Part shown: positions 41,793 to 51,152 of the stretch, piece after piece
How positions within the stretch are numbered: position 1 is the stretch's first letter
Layout of the letters: every line of letters starts with the position of its first letter
NCBI GenBank assembly: GCA_963836425.1
Contig: CAWIJJ010000008.1
Span: forward strand, 1 to 64,000
Direction of reading: 5' to 3'
DNA length: 64,000 nucleotides
DNA from: CAWIJJ01 sp963836425
GTDB taxonomy: Bacteria > Acidobacteriota > Terriglobia > Bryobacterales > Bryobacteraceae
Translations under genes and position numbers: made by a program
Notes under the pieces: generated by a model
Databases searched by the model: none
What the model was told of the DNA's origin: nothing
What the model saw: only the letters and a program-made list of their open reading frames with translations

Positions 41793-42137
41793 CACCTATT
41801 CGTTCCGGAGCGCGATGGCCGGGTCGATGCGAGTGGCGCGGGATGCCGGGAGCAGACAGGCGAGAACCGCCACGAGCGCCAGCGCGAGGGCGGCGACGGC
41901 GCCGAGCCCGAGGCCAATCGCGATCAGCCCCATGCCGCCGGACAACACCAGGCGCAACACCTGGCCGCGGGCGGCGCCGAGCGCCATGCGGATGCCGATC
42001 TCCTGCGTGCGTCGCGAGACGGTGTAGGACATGACACCGTACAGTCCGATGGTGGCGAGCAGCGGGAGGTTTCCGTGGCGATGAGTTCCTGGAGCGTGGA
42101 GGCGTCGTAAATCACGGCCGAGGGCGCCGCGGACGGA
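41793..42137 (-). pseudogene. Decayed tandem copy of the ADOP gene 3' end
   Basis: These 345 bases match the start of the next gene on the map (42138 to about 42620) base by base, but lack three segments of about 78, 49 and 18 bases. Each gap falls at a short direct repeat (GCGAGGGCGG, GAGCAG and AGGGCGCCGCGGACGG). What remains encodes the last FtsX-type membrane segments and the LPASRATRIDPAIALRNE end. It also differs by scattered single bases, so it is an old duplication. Confidence 0.85.
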
Positions 42138-42140
42138 CAC

Positions 42141-44798
42141 CTATTCGTTCCGGAGCGCGATGGCCGGGTCGATGCGAGTGGCGCGGGATGCCGGAAGCAG
42201 GCAGGCGAGAACCGCCACGAGCGCCAGCGCGAGGGCGGCCAGGACAAAGCTCGCGGCGTCGGTGGCGGTGACGCCGTAGAGCAGAGCGGCGAGCAGGCGG
42301 GTGAGCGCGAGGGCGGCGACGGCGCCGAGCCCGAGGCCAATCGCGATCAGCCCCATGCCGCCGGACAACACCAGGCGCAACACCTGGCTGCGGGCGGCGC
42401 CGAGCGCCATGCGGATGCCGATCTCCTGCGTGCGGCGCGAGACGGTGTAGGACATGACACCGTACAGTCCGATGGTGGCGAGCAGCAGGGCCGCGCCCGC
42501 GAACATCGTCATCAGCCAGCCGGTGAAGCGCGAACGGGAGGTTTCCGTGGCGATGAGTTCCTGCAGCGTAGAGACGTTGTAAATCACGGCGGAAGGCTCC
42601 GCCTGGTGGAGGGCGCCGCGGACGGCCGCGGACAGGGAAGCGGGGTCGAGCGGCGTGCGGATCACCAGGCTGAATTGCCGGGCGCGCTGATTGAACGGCA
42701 GGAACAGGTCCGGGTCGTTGGTCGGATTGTCAGGCAGGCCGCGGTATTTCATTTCGTTCACGACGCCGATGATGGTCATCCACGGCGCGCTGGAGGTGGG
42801 GCCGCCGCCTTTGATGCGCTTGCCGATGGGATTCTGTCCGGGCCAGAAGCGTTTCACCGCGTTTTCACTGACGATTACGGTGGTGAGGTCGGACTGCATT
42901 TCGTGTTCGGTAAACGTGCGGCCGGCGGTGAAGCGGATGCCGAGCGCGTCGAAGAAGCCGGGAGTAACACGGTGCAGGTAGGCTCGCGGCATGTTTTGGG
43001 CGGTAACCGGGGGCTGGCCCTCGGCGGTGTAAAAGACGGCGTCGCTGCCGGCCAGGGGGATGTCGGATCCGAGCGCCGCGGCGGAGACGGACGGCAGGGT
43101 GGAGGCGCGGGTCAGAATTTCGCCGGCGGTGACGGCGGTGCGCGCGTCGGGAGAGGCGGTGAGGGTGGGAGCGGACGCGGCGGGCGGCGCGGGCGCGGGC
43201 AGGCTGAGGCGGAGGGTGAGGACGTGCGAGGGGTCGTAGCCGGGGCGGATGGCGGCCAGTTCGCGAAGGCTCCGCATGAGCAGCCCGGCGCCCACCAGCA
43301 GGAGCATGGCGAAGGCTACTTCGGCCACCACCAGGGCCTTGCGGAAGCGGCTTCCACCGCGGGTGCCGGCCGTGCGTCCACCCTGCTTGACCGAATCATG
43401 CAGGTTGGCCGCACGCAGGTGCAGGGCGGGCGCAATTCCCAACACGAGCGCCACGGCGCCCGAGATCACGGCGGTGAAGGCGGCTACGCGCGGATCGATA
43501 CGGGCGTCAATGAAACTGGGGAACGTGATGGGGCTGGCGGTGAGGAGGAGCCGGATGCCGTAGTGCGCCAGCAGCAGTCCGGCGGCGGCGCCGAGGGAAA
43601 CCAGCAGCAGGCTTTCGGTGGTGAGTTGCAGGAAGACGCGAAAGCGGCTGGCGCCGAGCGCGGTACGCATCGCGATTTCGCGCTGCCGCACTTCGGCGCG
43701 TGCGAGCAGCAGGTTCGCGACGTTCGTGCAGGCGATCAGCAGGACGAAACCGACGGCGGCGAGCAGGACGAGCAAGGGCTGGCGAAGGTCGCCGAGCAGT
43801 TCGCGGTCGAGCGGCGCCACTTCGACGCCGCGGCCCTCGTTGCTGTCCGGGTGGGCTCGCTCGAGGGCTTTGCAGATGGCGTCCATCTCGGATTGCGCCT
43901 GTGCGCGGGTTATGCCCGGTTTGAGTTTGGCGAGCACGACGGGGCCGCGGCCGCCGCGGTCGTTGAGGTCGGAGGCGGAGATCCCCATCATGGACGGTAG
44001 CCAGACCTGGGCGCGATCGTCGTTGCCGTGAAACCAGGCGGGAAGGATACCGACGACGGTGTAGTCCCGGCTATCCAGGCGGATGGAACGGCCGAGAATG
44101 GCAGGGTCGCCGCCGAAGCGGCGTTTCCACAGGCCCTCACTGAGGAGGGCGACGGCGTCGCGCTGCGGCGCCTGGTCCTCCTCCGCGCGAAAAAGACGAC
44201 CGCGCACGGGCTCGACACCGAGCAGGGAGAAATACTGCCAGGAGACGAATTCCGCGGGCAGGCGTTCGGGATCGTCGCCGCGCAGCGTGGGATTCCCACC
44301 CATGATGATGGCCATTCCTTCGAAGGAGCGGGACTGGGCGCGCCAGTCGAGGAAATCCGGGAGGGAAGTGCCGCGGCGTTCCACACGGGCGCGCTTGACA
44401 TTGCCCCAGAGCAAAGTGAGGCGGCCGGGATCCGAATAGGGCAACGGCCGCAGCAGCACGGCGTTGACCACGCTGAAAATGGCGGTATTGGCGCCAATGC
44501 CGAGCGCGAGCGTGAGCACGGCGACCACCGCGAAGCCCGGCGCGCGGGCGATGTTGCGCGCGGCAAAGCGAAGGTCCTGGCGCAGTGCCTCGATCCAGCG
44601 AAAGGTCCACATATCTTGTAAAGTCTCCCGGTAAAAGGTTGAGTTGCCGAAGCGGCGGTGCGCTTCGGCTGGGCCTGCGTGCGCGGCACGCATGGAGAGG
44701 TGAAAGGCGAGTTCCTCCTGGAGATCGCGCTCGAGGCGGCGGCGGTGCAGCAACGCGCGCAGCCGCAGGCGAAATTCGCTGAGGGCTTCCCAATCCAT
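42141..44798 (-). CDS. ADOP-type ABC permease (MacB/FtsX-like)
   Basis: The 885-residue protein has the ADOP N-terminal helix region (RRRLERDLQEELAFHLSMRA), the first FtsX helix with LTLALGIGANTAIFSVVNAVLLRPLPY, a MacB periplasmic core domain, three middle helices, a second core and three final helices (LATIGLYGVMSYTVSRRTQEIGIRMALGA) with the closing ATRIDPAIALRNE. It is found without an ATPase gene in the neighbourhood. The gene follows padR at one base, so the regulator and permease form an operon. A partial copy of the 3' end follows. Confidence 0.92.
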   Translation of the reverse strand: MDWEALSEFRLRLRALLHRRRLERDLQEELAFHLSMRAAHAGPAEAHRRFGNSTFYRETLQDMWTFRWIEALRQDLRFAARNIARAPGFAVVAVLTLALGIGANTAIFSVVNAVLLRPLPYSDPGRLTLLWGNVKRARVERRGTSLPDFLDWRAQSRSFEGMAIIMGGNPTLRGDDPERLPAEFVSWQYFSLLGVEPVRGRLFRAEEDQAPQRDAVALLSEGLWKRRFGGDPAILGRSIRLDSRDYTVVGILPAWFHGNDDRAQVWLPSMMGISASDLNDRGGRGPVVLAKLKPGITRAQAQSEMDAICKALERAHPDSNEGRGVEVAPLDRELLGDLRQPLLVLLAAVGFVLLIACTNVANLLLARAEVRQREIAMRTALGASRFRVFLQLTTESLLLVSLGAAAGLLLAHYGIRLLLTASPITFPSFIDARIDPRVAAFTAVISGAVALVLGIAPALHLRAANLHDSVKQGGRTAGTRGGSRFRKALVVAEVAFAMLLLVGAGLLMRSLRELAAIRPGYDPSHVLTLRLSLPAPAPPAASAPTLTASPDARTAVTAGEILTRASTLPSVSAAALGSDIPLAGSDAVFYTAEGQPPVTAQNMPRAYLHRVTPGFFDALGIRFTAGRTFTEHEMQSDLTTVIVSENAVKRFWPGQNPIGKRIKGGGPTSSAPWMTIIGVVNEMKYRGLPDNPTNDPDLFLPFNQRARQFSLVIRTPLDPASLSAAVRGALHQAEPSAVIYNVSTLQELIATETSRSRFTGWLMTMFAGAALLLATIGLYGVMSYTVSRRTQEIGIRMALGAARSQVLRLVLSGGMGLIAIGLGLGAVAALALTRLLAALLYGVTATDAASFVLAALALALVAVLACLLPASRATRIDPAIALRNE

Positions 44799-44799
44799 G

Positions 44800-45141
44800 T
44801 CAGGCCGTCCGCATGACGCGCAGGATGGCGCCGGAAAGGCGGTCCCAGTTGGAGGATTCCGCGGCCAGGCGCTTCCGGCCGGCAGCGGTGAGGCGGTAGA
44901 ATTTGGCCCGGCGGTTGTTGTCCGAGAGGCCCCACTCGGCGCTGACGAGCCCCCGCAGTTCGAGGCGGTGGAGGGCGGGATAGAGCGCGCCCTCTTCGAC
45001 GCGCAGCACGTCTTCGGAAGCCTCCAGCAGGAACTCGGCGATGGCGTAGCCGTGCAGGGCGCCGCGCGTGAGGGCCTTGAGGATCAGCATGTCCAGCGTG
45101 CCCTGGAGGACGTCGCCGCGCAAACCGTATTTGTCTCCCAT
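44800..45141 (-). CDS. PadR-family regulator
   Basis: The 113-residue protein has the PadR winged helix: LRGDVLQGTLDMLILKALTRGALHGYAIAEF, EGALYPALHRLELRGLVSAEW and KFYRLTAAGRKRLA. It is the usual partner of ADOP permeases and probably represses the operon until a compound binds. An ACTC-N6-GAGT dyad lies just upstream. Confidence 0.9.
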   Translation of the reverse strand: MGDKYGLRGDVLQGTLDMLILKALTRGALHGYAIAEFLLEASEDVLRVEEGALYPALHRLELRGLVSAEWGLSDNNRRAKFYRLTAAGRKRLAAESSNWDRLSGAILRVMRTA

Positions 45142-45144
45142 AAA

Positions 45145-45158
45145 ACTCTTAGGGGAGT
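45145..45158 (-). promoter_or_regulatory. Dyad ACTC-N6-GAGT before padR
   Basis: The short dyad lies three bases upstream of the padR start and extends to TAT on one side. It is in the right place for an autoregulatory PadR site and also faces the divergent DDAH-like gene. The arms are only four bases. Confidence 0.3.
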
Positions 45159-45190
45159 ATGACGCACCCGCGGCTTAGAATGCAAGAAGC

Positions 45191-45949
45191 ATGTTGACGG
45201 CAATTACCCGTGCGGTGAGTCCGGCCCTGAACCGCTGCGAGCTTTCGTACCTGGACCGGGAAGAGATCGACGTGGAACGGGCGCGGGAGCAGCATGCCGC
45301 TTACGAGGCACTGCTAGCGGAGTTGGGCGCGCGCGTGATTTCGCTGCCGGCCGAGGCGGAGCTGGCGGATTCGATGTTCGTGGAGGATCCGGCGATCGTG
45401 GTGGACGAAGTGGCGGTGGTGACGCGCATGGGCGTGGAATCGAGGCGCGGCGAAGCGGAGTCGCTGGCGAAGGCGCTGGCGCCGTTCCGCACGGTGCACC
45501 GGATGAAGGCGCCGGCGACGCTCGAAGGCGGCGACGTGATGCGGGCCGGCCGGACGCTCTATGCCGGGCTGTCGAAGCGCACCAACCGCGAGGGAGTGGC
45601 GGCGCTCGCGCGCGCGTTGCAGCCGTTCGGCTACCGCGTGGAGGCGGTGGAGATGCGGGACTGCCTGCATCTGAAGAGCGGCTGCTCGTATCTCGGAGAC
45701 GATACGGTGCTGGCGAACCCGGCGTGGATCGACGTAGGGATCTTCGCCGGGATGCGAATTGTGGAGGTGGGCGAGGCCTGGGCCGCCAACGTGTTGCGCA
45801 TCGGGGACACGGTGATCATGCCGGAGGGCTTTCCGAGGACGCGGGAGCGGCTCGAGAAGGCAGGGTGTAAAGTGCGGGCGCTGGACACGTCGGAATTGCG
45901 GAAAGCGGAGGCCGGAGTGACCTGCATGAGCCTGGTGTTCGAGGGGTAG
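45191..45949 (+). CDS. Dimethylarginine dimethylaminohydrolase-like enzyme
   Basis: The 252-residue pentein-fold protein has MFVEDPAIVV (Asp66), LEGGDVMRAG, the catalytic His in CLHLKSG (His160) and the nucleophile in GVTCMSLVFE (Cys245). It should hydrolyse dimethylarginine or a related guanidino compound to citrulline-type products. It is divergent from padR. Specificity between DDAH and other penteins is inferred. Confidence 0.85.
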   Translation: MLTAITRAVSPALNRCELSYLDREEIDVERAREQHAAYEALLAELGARVISLPAEAELADSMFVEDPAIVVDEVAVVTRMGVESRRGEAESLAKALAPFRTVHRMKAPATLEGGDVMRAGRTLYAGLSKRTNREGVAALARALQPFGYRVEAVEMRDCLHLKSGCSYLGDDTVLANPAWIDVGIFAGMRIVEVGEAWAANVLRIGDTVIMPEGFPRTRERLEKAGCKVRALDTSELRKAEAGVTCMSLVFEG

Positions 45950-46073
45950 GGTTCCGCTTCCGACCGGCTCGGCCCCGCAAGCGTTACCATCCACCCGTTC
46001 TCTGCCTCTCATTGGTCCGATTCGGCACGGAGGGGCAGGGCGCGACGCAGCCGATTCGGCTTATGGTTGGAAC

Positions 46074-46907
46074 ATGGAACGTTCGAAAAATAAGGGGCGG
46101 ACGAAAAACATCGGAAGAACCGAACGCGTGATCTCGGCCGTCGGTGGAGGGCTACTCCTGGCGGCCGCGTTGAAGCGGCGTTCGGCGGGCAGCATTGCCC
46201 TTGGCCTGATCGGTGGCGATCTTCTGCGGCGCAGCCTCAGCGGCCACTGCCACATGTACCAGGCTCTCGGCATTCGCACGGCGCCGAAGGGACAGGGGGC
46301 GGACACCACCAGCGTGCCGTACGAACTCGGGATGCGGGTGGACCGGGCGACGACGATCAATCGCCCGCGGGCGGAGATCTACCAGTTCTGGCGCGATCTC
46401 ACCAACCTGCCGCGCTTCATGAAGAACGTCCGGTCGGTGACACCGGGGGAAGGGAACCAGTCGCACTGGGTGGTTTCCGCGCCGGCGGGCCGAACGGTGG
46501 AATGGGACGCGGTTCTCTACAACGATCTCGAAAACCAGATGCTGGCGTGGCGCACGCTGCCGGGGTCGCAGGTGGATCATGCGGGCTCGGTCTGGTTCAA
46601 GGATGCGCCGGGCGGGCGCGGCACAGAGGTCAAGGTGGAACTGAACTACAACCCGCCGGCGGGAGTGATCGGCGCGGCCCTGGCGGCGCTTTGGGGAAAA
46701 GATCCAGGGCAGCAGATCCAGCGGGATCTCCACCGCCTCAAGCAGATTCTGGAAGCTGGCGAAGTGCCGACAACGGCGGGCCAGCCCATGGGAGCGCGCT
46801 CACGGACCCGCGAGCGAGACCGGCACGAGCGCGCGATGGACCGCGAGGTGCATGACGCTTCCGAGGAATCGTTCCCGGCCAGCGACTCCCCCGCGTACAG
46901 CCGGTAG
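46074..46907 (+). CDS. DUF2892-SRPBCC fusion protein
   Basis: The N-terminal 70 residues hold a YgaP-like DUF2892 membrane region (TERVISAVGGGLLLAAALKRR, ending SGHCHMYQALGI). From about residue 90 comes an SRPBCC (cyclase/dehydrase-like) domain: TINRPRAEIYQFWRDLTNLPRFMKNVRSV, WDAVLYNDLENQMLAWRTLPG and the terminal helix. The tail is charged and ends with SFPASDSPAY. It starts a cluster with ADH and SDR genes typical of stress-response islands. Confidence 0.85.
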   Translation: MERSKNKGRTKNIGRTERVISAVGGGLLLAAALKRRSAGSIALGLIGGDLLRRSLSGHCHMYQALGIRTAPKGQGADTTSVPYELGMRVDRATTINRPRAEIYQFWRDLTNLPRFMKNVRSVTPGEGNQSHWVVSAPAGRTVEWDAVLYNDLENQMLAWRTLPGSQVDHAGSVWFKDAPGGRGTEVKVELNYNPPAGVIGAALAALWGKDPGQQIQRDLHRLKQILEAGEVPTTAGQPMGARSRTRERDRHERAMDREVHDASEESFPASDSPAYSR

Positions 46908-46929
46908 GAAAGAGACAGGAGCCAAACAC

Positions 46930-48099
46930 ATGAAAGCCGCTTGTTGGTATGGCACGCACGACGTGCGCGTCGAAACCGTTCCCGATCCCGCGATCCTGAA
47001 CCGCCGCGACGCGCTGGTCAAAGTAACTCTCTCGGCGATCTGCGGGTCGGACCTCCATCTGTATGACGGATACATCCCCACCATGCAGAAGGGCGACATC
47101 CTGGGCCACGAGTTCATGGGCGAGGTGCTCGAGGTGGGGCGGGACGTTCGCAACCTCAAGAAGGGCGACCGCGTGGTGGTGCCTTTCACCATCTGCTGTG
47201 GACGCTGCTTTTTCTGCCAGAAGGGTCTCTGGTCGTTGTGCGACAATTCGAACCCCAACGCGTGGGTGGCCGAGAAGATGTACGGCTACAGCGCCGCCGG
47301 GCTCTTCGGTTATTCGCACATGTTCGGGGGATTCGCCGGGGGCCAGGCGCAGTACGTGCGGGTTCCGTTTGCCGACGTCGGGCCGATCAAAATACCCGAA
47401 GGGCTAACCGACGAGCAGGTGCTGTTCCTGAGCGACATTTTCCCCACCGGCTATATGGCCGCGGAGAACTGCAATATCCAGCCGGGCGACACCGTGGCGG
47501 TGTGGGGTTGCGGCCCGGTGGGCCAGTTTGCGATCCGCAGCGCCTATCTGCTCGGAGCCGAGCGGGTGATAGCCCTGGACCAGCAGCCGGAGCGGTTGGA
47601 GATGGCGCGGCAGGGCAAGGCTGAAGCGGTCAATTTCTCGGATGTGGATACGGTCGAAGTTCTGAAAGCGATGACCGGCGGCCGCGGGCCGGATGCCTGC
47701 ATCGATGCCGTCGGGATGGAGGCGCACGGGGCCGCGCTCGACAACCTGTACGACCGGGCCAAGCAGGCGGTGCGCCTCGAAACGGACCGGCCGCACGTTT
47801 TACGCCAGGCCATCCAGGCATGCCGCAAAGGGGGCACGGTTTCGGTTCCGGGCGTTTACGGCGGGCTGATCGACAAGTTTCCCATCGGGGCCGCGTTCTC
47901 GAAGGGGCTCACCTTCAAAATGGGCCAGACGCACGTGCCGCGGTATTTGCAGCCGCTGCTCGACCGGATCCAGCGCGGCGAGATCGACCCCACTTTCGTG
48001 ATCACGCACCGCACAGACCTCGATGGCGTGCCGGACGCCTACCGTACGTTCGGCAACCGTGCCGATGACTGCATCAAGGTAGTGCTGCGCCCGAACTGA
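46930..48099 (+). CDS. Zinc-dependent alcohol dehydrogenase
   Basis: The 389-residue protein has ICGSDLHLYDG and GHEFMGEV for the catalytic zinc, the structural-zinc cysteines CCGRCFFCQKGLWSLC and the Rossmann motif VWGCGPVGQFAIRSA. The layout and length are like glutathione-independent formaldehyde dehydrogenase-related enzymes. The ATG has an acaggag site. It lies 22 bases before the SDR gene in the same direction. Confidence 0.9.
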   Translation: MKAACWYGTHDVRVETVPDPAILNRRDALVKVTLSAICGSDLHLYDGYIPTMQKGDILGHEFMGEVLEVGRDVRNLKKGDRVVVPFTICCGRCFFCQKGLWSLCDNSNPNAWVAEKMYGYSAAGLFGYSHMFGGFAGGQAQYVRVPFADVGPIKIPEGLTDEQVLFLSDIFPTGYMAAENCNIQPGDTVAVWGCGPVGQFAIRSAYLLGAERVIALDQQPERLEMARQGKAEAVNFSDVDTVEVLKAMTGGRGPDACIDAVGMEAHGAALDNLYDRAKQAVRLETDRPHVLRQAIQACRKGGTVSVPGVYGGLIDKFPIGAAFSKGLTFKMGQTHVPRYLQPLLDRIQRGEIDPTFVITHRTDLDGVPDAYRTFGNRADDCIKVVLRPN

Positions 48100-48121
48100 A
48101 CTCGCGAAGGAGATACTTCTG

Positions 48122-49147
48122 ATGCGATCGAGCCGTGTGTTGATGCTGGCGGCTGCGGGAATCGGAGCGGGCGTGGCGGTCAGCAGTCTGCTGCGGAACA
48201 AAGGCGACGATCTGCGGGGACAGGTGGTGCTGATCACCGGCGGCTCGCGCGGCCTGGGCCTGGCGATGGCGCGGGCCTTCGCCCGCGAAGGGTGCCGCAT
48301 CGTCATTTGCGCGCGGGAAGCGGAGGAACTGCGCAACGCGCAGGAGGACCTGGAGAGCCGCGGCGCCAGCGTGCTGGCCGTCGAGTGCGACGTTTCGGAT
48401 CGGGACGCGGTAGCGGACATGGTGCGCCAGGCGGTGGAGCGGTTCGGAGCCGTCGATGTGCTGGTGAACAATGCCGGCGAGATTCAGGTCGGTCCGCTGG
48501 AGACCCTGGACGCCCGCGATTTCGAAGCGGCGATGCGGGTGATGTTCTGGGGCGTGCTGTACCCCACGTTCGCGGTGCTGCCGCAGATGACGGAGCGGGG
48601 TAGCGGACGGATCGTGAACATCACCTCCATCGGCGGCAAAGTGGCCGTTCCGCACCTGCTGCCTTACACCTGCGCCAAGTTTGCCGCGGTGGGGCTATCC
48701 GAAGGGCTGCGCGCGGAACTGGCGGACAAAGGCGTGAAGGTGGTGACGATTGCGCCGGGCCTGATGCGCACCGGATCGCATCAAAACGCGGAGTTCAAGG
48801 GCGATCATGCGCGCGAGAATACCTGGTTCAGCCTGGGAGCCACGCTGCCGGGCATCAGCATGAGCGCGGACCGAGCCGCGGCGCGGATTGTCGGCGCCAC
48901 CCGCCGCGGAGACGCCGAGGCGATTCTGGGAGCGCCCGCGAGCGCGCTGGCCAATTTCCACGGCGTATTCCCGGGCGTCACCGCCAACCTGCTGTCCCTG
49001 GTGGACAAGTATGTGCTGCCGTCGGGCGGGTCGCACACGCGACGCCGGGGGCATCAGGTTGAGGGCGAGCATTCGCGCCTGTTCTCACTGGTCACGGTAC
49101 TGGGCAGGCTGGCCGCGCGGCGGTTCCTTCAGCCGGCAAAACCTTGA
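48122..49147 (+). CDS. Membrane-anchored SDR oxidoreductase
   Basis: A hydrophobic N-terminus (VLMLAAAGIGAGVAVSSLL) precedes an SDR domain with VVLITGGSRGLGLAMARAFA, NNAGEIQVG, ITSIGG and the catalytic YTCAK. About 90 residues extend past the usual domain end, with a second hydrophobic stretch. It follows the ADH gene at 22 bases with a gaaggag site. The substrate is unknown. Confidence 0.88.
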   Translation: MRSSRVLMLAAAGIGAGVAVSSLLRNKGDDLRGQVVLITGGSRGLGLAMARAFAREGCRIVICAREAEELRNAQEDLESRGASVLAVECDVSDRDAVADMVRQAVERFGAVDVLVNNAGEIQVGPLETLDARDFEAAMRVMFWGVLYPTFAVLPQMTERGSGRIVNITSIGGKVAVPHLLPYTCAKFAAVGLSEGLRAELADKGVKVVTIAPGLMRTGSHQNAEFKGDHARENTWFSLGATLPGISMSADRAAARIVGATRRGDAEAILGAPASALANFHGVFPGVTANLLSLVDKYVLPSGGSHTRRRGHQVEGEHSRLFSLVTVLGRLAARRFLQPAKP

Positions 49148-49178
49148 TTCCCGGCTGCGAGGCTATCATGTAGGGTGA

Positions 49179-49586
49179 ATGAACGATCTTCGAAGAATCG
49201 GGATCGCAATTCCCGATGACCTGCTCACCAGCTTCGATCAACTGATCGACCGCCGGGGCTACACGAACCGTTCGGAAGCGTTTCGCGACCTGATGCGCGA
49301 TGCACTGCTCCAGGAATCGGTGGCCGTGCCGGAGCAGGAAGTGGTGGGCACCCTCACCCTGGTGTACGACCACAACGTGCGGCAGTTGAACGACCGGCTG
49401 CTCAGGCAGCAGCACAATCACCACCACCAGATCGTCTCTACGCTGCACGTGCATCTGGACCATGACAACTGCCTGGAAGTGCTGGTGCTGCGGGGTTCGG
49501 CAGCCGGAGTTCAGCGCATCGCCGACGCGCTGATCGCCGCCAAAGGTGTGCGTCACGGGAAACTGACGCTCACCACTTCCCACTGA
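49179..49586 (+). CDS. nikR: Nickel-responsive regulator NikR
   Basis: The 135-residue protein has the ribbon-helix-helix IGIAIPDDLLTSFDQLIDRRGYTNRSEAFRDL and the ACT-like nickel domain. The nickel ligands are kept: His79 in a QHNHHH cluster and His90, His92 and Cys98 in STLHVHLDHDNCLEV. No nickel transporter or hydrogenase gene is nearby, so its targets are elsewhere. Confidence 0.93.
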   Translation: MNDLRRIGIAIPDDLLTSFDQLIDRRGYTNRSEAFRDLMRDALLQESVAVPEQEVVGTLTLVYDHNVRQLNDRLLRQQHNHHHQIVSTLHVHLDHDNCLEVLVLRGSAAGVQRIADALIAAKGVRHGKLTLTTSH

Positions 49587-49666
49587 ATCGCCGGGCCCGC
49601 AGCTACGTGCCGGCTTGCACAACGGGACGCGGCGTGCTTTGCCTTCCATGGGAGGTAGGCAAGACG

Positions 49667-49816
49667 ATGCTGATCCTGTTGATAATCCTGATTGTTTTGT
49701 TGTTCGCGGCGGCGCCGGCATGGCCTTACAGCCGCGGATGGGGATACTATCCGAGCGGCGGCCTGGGGCTGGTCATCCTGGTGCTGGTGATCCTGCTGTT
49801 GATGGGGCGAATCTAG
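49667..49816 (+). CDS. DUF3309 small membrane protein
   Basis: The 49-residue protein is two hydrophobic helices with a Trp/Tyr/Gly loop (PAWPYSRGWGYYPSGGLG) between them and ends LLMGRI, the DUF3309 pattern. It starts at the ATG behind ggaggtagg. DUF3309 proteins are often found among stress genes; the role is unknown. Confidence 0.82.
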   Translation: MLILLIILIVLLFAAAPAWPYSRGWGYYPSGGLGLVILVLVILLLMGRI

Positions 49817-49918
49817 GGCCCCCCCATCGGTGATAGCCCCTACCCCTTGCACGCGGGGGAGGTTTTGGCAATAATTGCCTCAAGATCTTGTTTATGGATT
49901 GGCTTTCGGAGATCCGCC

Positions 49919-50227
49919 GTGCGGAGTACGATCGAAGCGGCTCTTACCGCGTGTGCTGAAAACTCGGTTAAAGACGGGGTCCGCCGGTTTCTTACGGGCC
50001 TCTCGTCGGACGAACTCAATTTCATCGCTGATTTTCTGGGCGCCTGCATCGTCGAATCCGGCGAGTTGGAATTCAACCGGGTGCATGTGACGGTGCGGCT
50101 CGCCCAGTTTCAGGCCAATCGCGTCCGCCACTCCGACCAGGAGCACAAAATGCTTGTACTCCTCGAGTATCTGTGCCGTTCCGGAATGAAACCGCGGCCG
50201 ATCCCGTTTCGGGCAAAGCAGGCCTGA
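49919..50227 (+). CDS. Hypothetical protein
   Basis: From a GTG preceded by cggag the frame gives 102 residues, mostly helical: TIEAALTACAENSVKDGVRRFLTGLSSDELNFIADF, then a short beta segment and a final basic tail. Composition is coding-like. I recognise no family. The frame is open further upstream to 49847, but that part has no coding character. Confidence 0.5.
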   Translation: MRSTIEAALTACAENSVKDGVRRFLTGLSSDELNFIADFLGACIVESGELEFNRVHVTVRLAQFQANRVRHSDQEHKMLVLLEYLCRSGMKPRPIPFRAKQA

Positions 50228-50235
50228 GCGCGGGG

Positions 50236-50529
50236 CTACTGGACGATGGCGCCGCCGGCCTGCGGTTCGAGTTTGATTTCCCCGAAGGCCGCCTCGTATT
50301 GGGTAACGTTCTGCTGTAGTACGTTCATGAGCGCCTTGGCCTGCTGCGGGCTGAGGTAGATCGCCTCGAAATTGTGAATCACCACGTTATCGGCAGCGGT
50401 TTGGTTGATCCTTCCGAAAAGCAGCAGGAAGTCCCACAGGTTTACGCGCACCTGCACGCTATTGGCATAGCTCTCCCGGTACTCTGGACCGTTCACCAGT
50501 TGGATCTTCGGGGCGGGGGGTTGCGACAT
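50236..50529 (-). CDS. DUF3467 protein
   Basis: The 97-residue protein has the DUF3467 pattern: YRESYANSVQVRVNLWDFLLLFGRI, an acidic/neutral middle and AIYLSPQQAKALMNVLQQNVTQYE. Function unknown. It is convergent with the hypothetical gene before it. Confidence 0.8.
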   Translation of the reverse strand: MSQPPAPKIQLVNGPEYRESYANSVQVRVNLWDFLLLFGRINQTAADNVVIHNFEAIYLSPQQAKALMNVLQQNVTQYEAAFGEIKLEPQAGGAIVQ

Positions 50530-50658
50530 AGCCTACAGCGTAGCATCCGGGCCGGCAGCCGCAGGAGGTCTTTTCTTCACCAAACTTTTTACGATTCATT
50601 ACGAAAATGGTACAACCCGTGCTTCTCTAACTGCGTCGGATGAAGTGAGGGAAGAACA

Positions 50659-50841
50659 ATGAAGGCTTTCACCCAGAACGAATTGAAGGGCCAGGTCCAC
50701 TGCCCGATCTGCACCCACACGGTGCCTGCCGACATCGATTTGAGAGGCAAGTTTCCGCGAGTGCTGGCGGGCCAGCGTTGCCCGCGATGCGGATCCTCGC
50801 TCGAAGTTGCTGTCGTGATCCAAATACCTGAAGCGGCCTGA
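50659..50841 (+). CDS. Small zinc-ribbon protein
   Basis: The 60-residue protein contains HCPICTHTV and RCPRCGSSL, two CxxC knuckles 31 residues apart, enough for one zinc. A gagggaag sequence lies before the ATG. No family is known to me. Confidence 0.65.
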   Translation: MKAFTQNELKGQVHCPICTHTVPADIDLRGKFPRVLAGQRCPRCGSSLEVAVVIQIPEAA

Positions 50842-50917
50842 GCGGTACTGTTATCCAAGAAGGGGTTGTTTCCGGGGCGTGATTTCTGCCATAGTGAAAT
50901 CAGAAACTGGGTTATCT

Positions 50918-51142
50918 ATGAGACGAAAGGCACAACCAAAGTCGGAACCGGTCGTCCCTCCAGAGATTCTGGAAGAGGCGAAGCGGTCAATTTCCGCGGA
51001 CCGGCTGAAGAAATCCGCGCAATGCACCGTCTGCGGCGCGGAAACCGCCGGCGTCGGAACCGAGTCGCTCTGCTGGGTGTGCCGCCGTCTGAAGATCAGC
51101 GCGTGGCGCGAGATCGAACAGCAGATGCCCGCTCAGGAGTAG
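50918..51142 (+). CDS. Small CxxC protein
   Basis: The 74-residue product starts MRRKAQPKSEPVV and carries CTVCGAETAG and LCWVCRRLK, again a single zinc-ribbon-like pair of CxxC. A GTG at 50879 would add 13 residues. The ribosome binding site is weak. It is convergent with the ABC-F gene. Confidence 0.55.
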   Translation: MRRKAQPKSEPVVPPEILEEAKRSISADRLKKSAQCTVCGAETAGVGTESLCWVCRRLKISAWREIEQQMPAQE

Positions 51143-51152
51143 GCAGTTTCGC

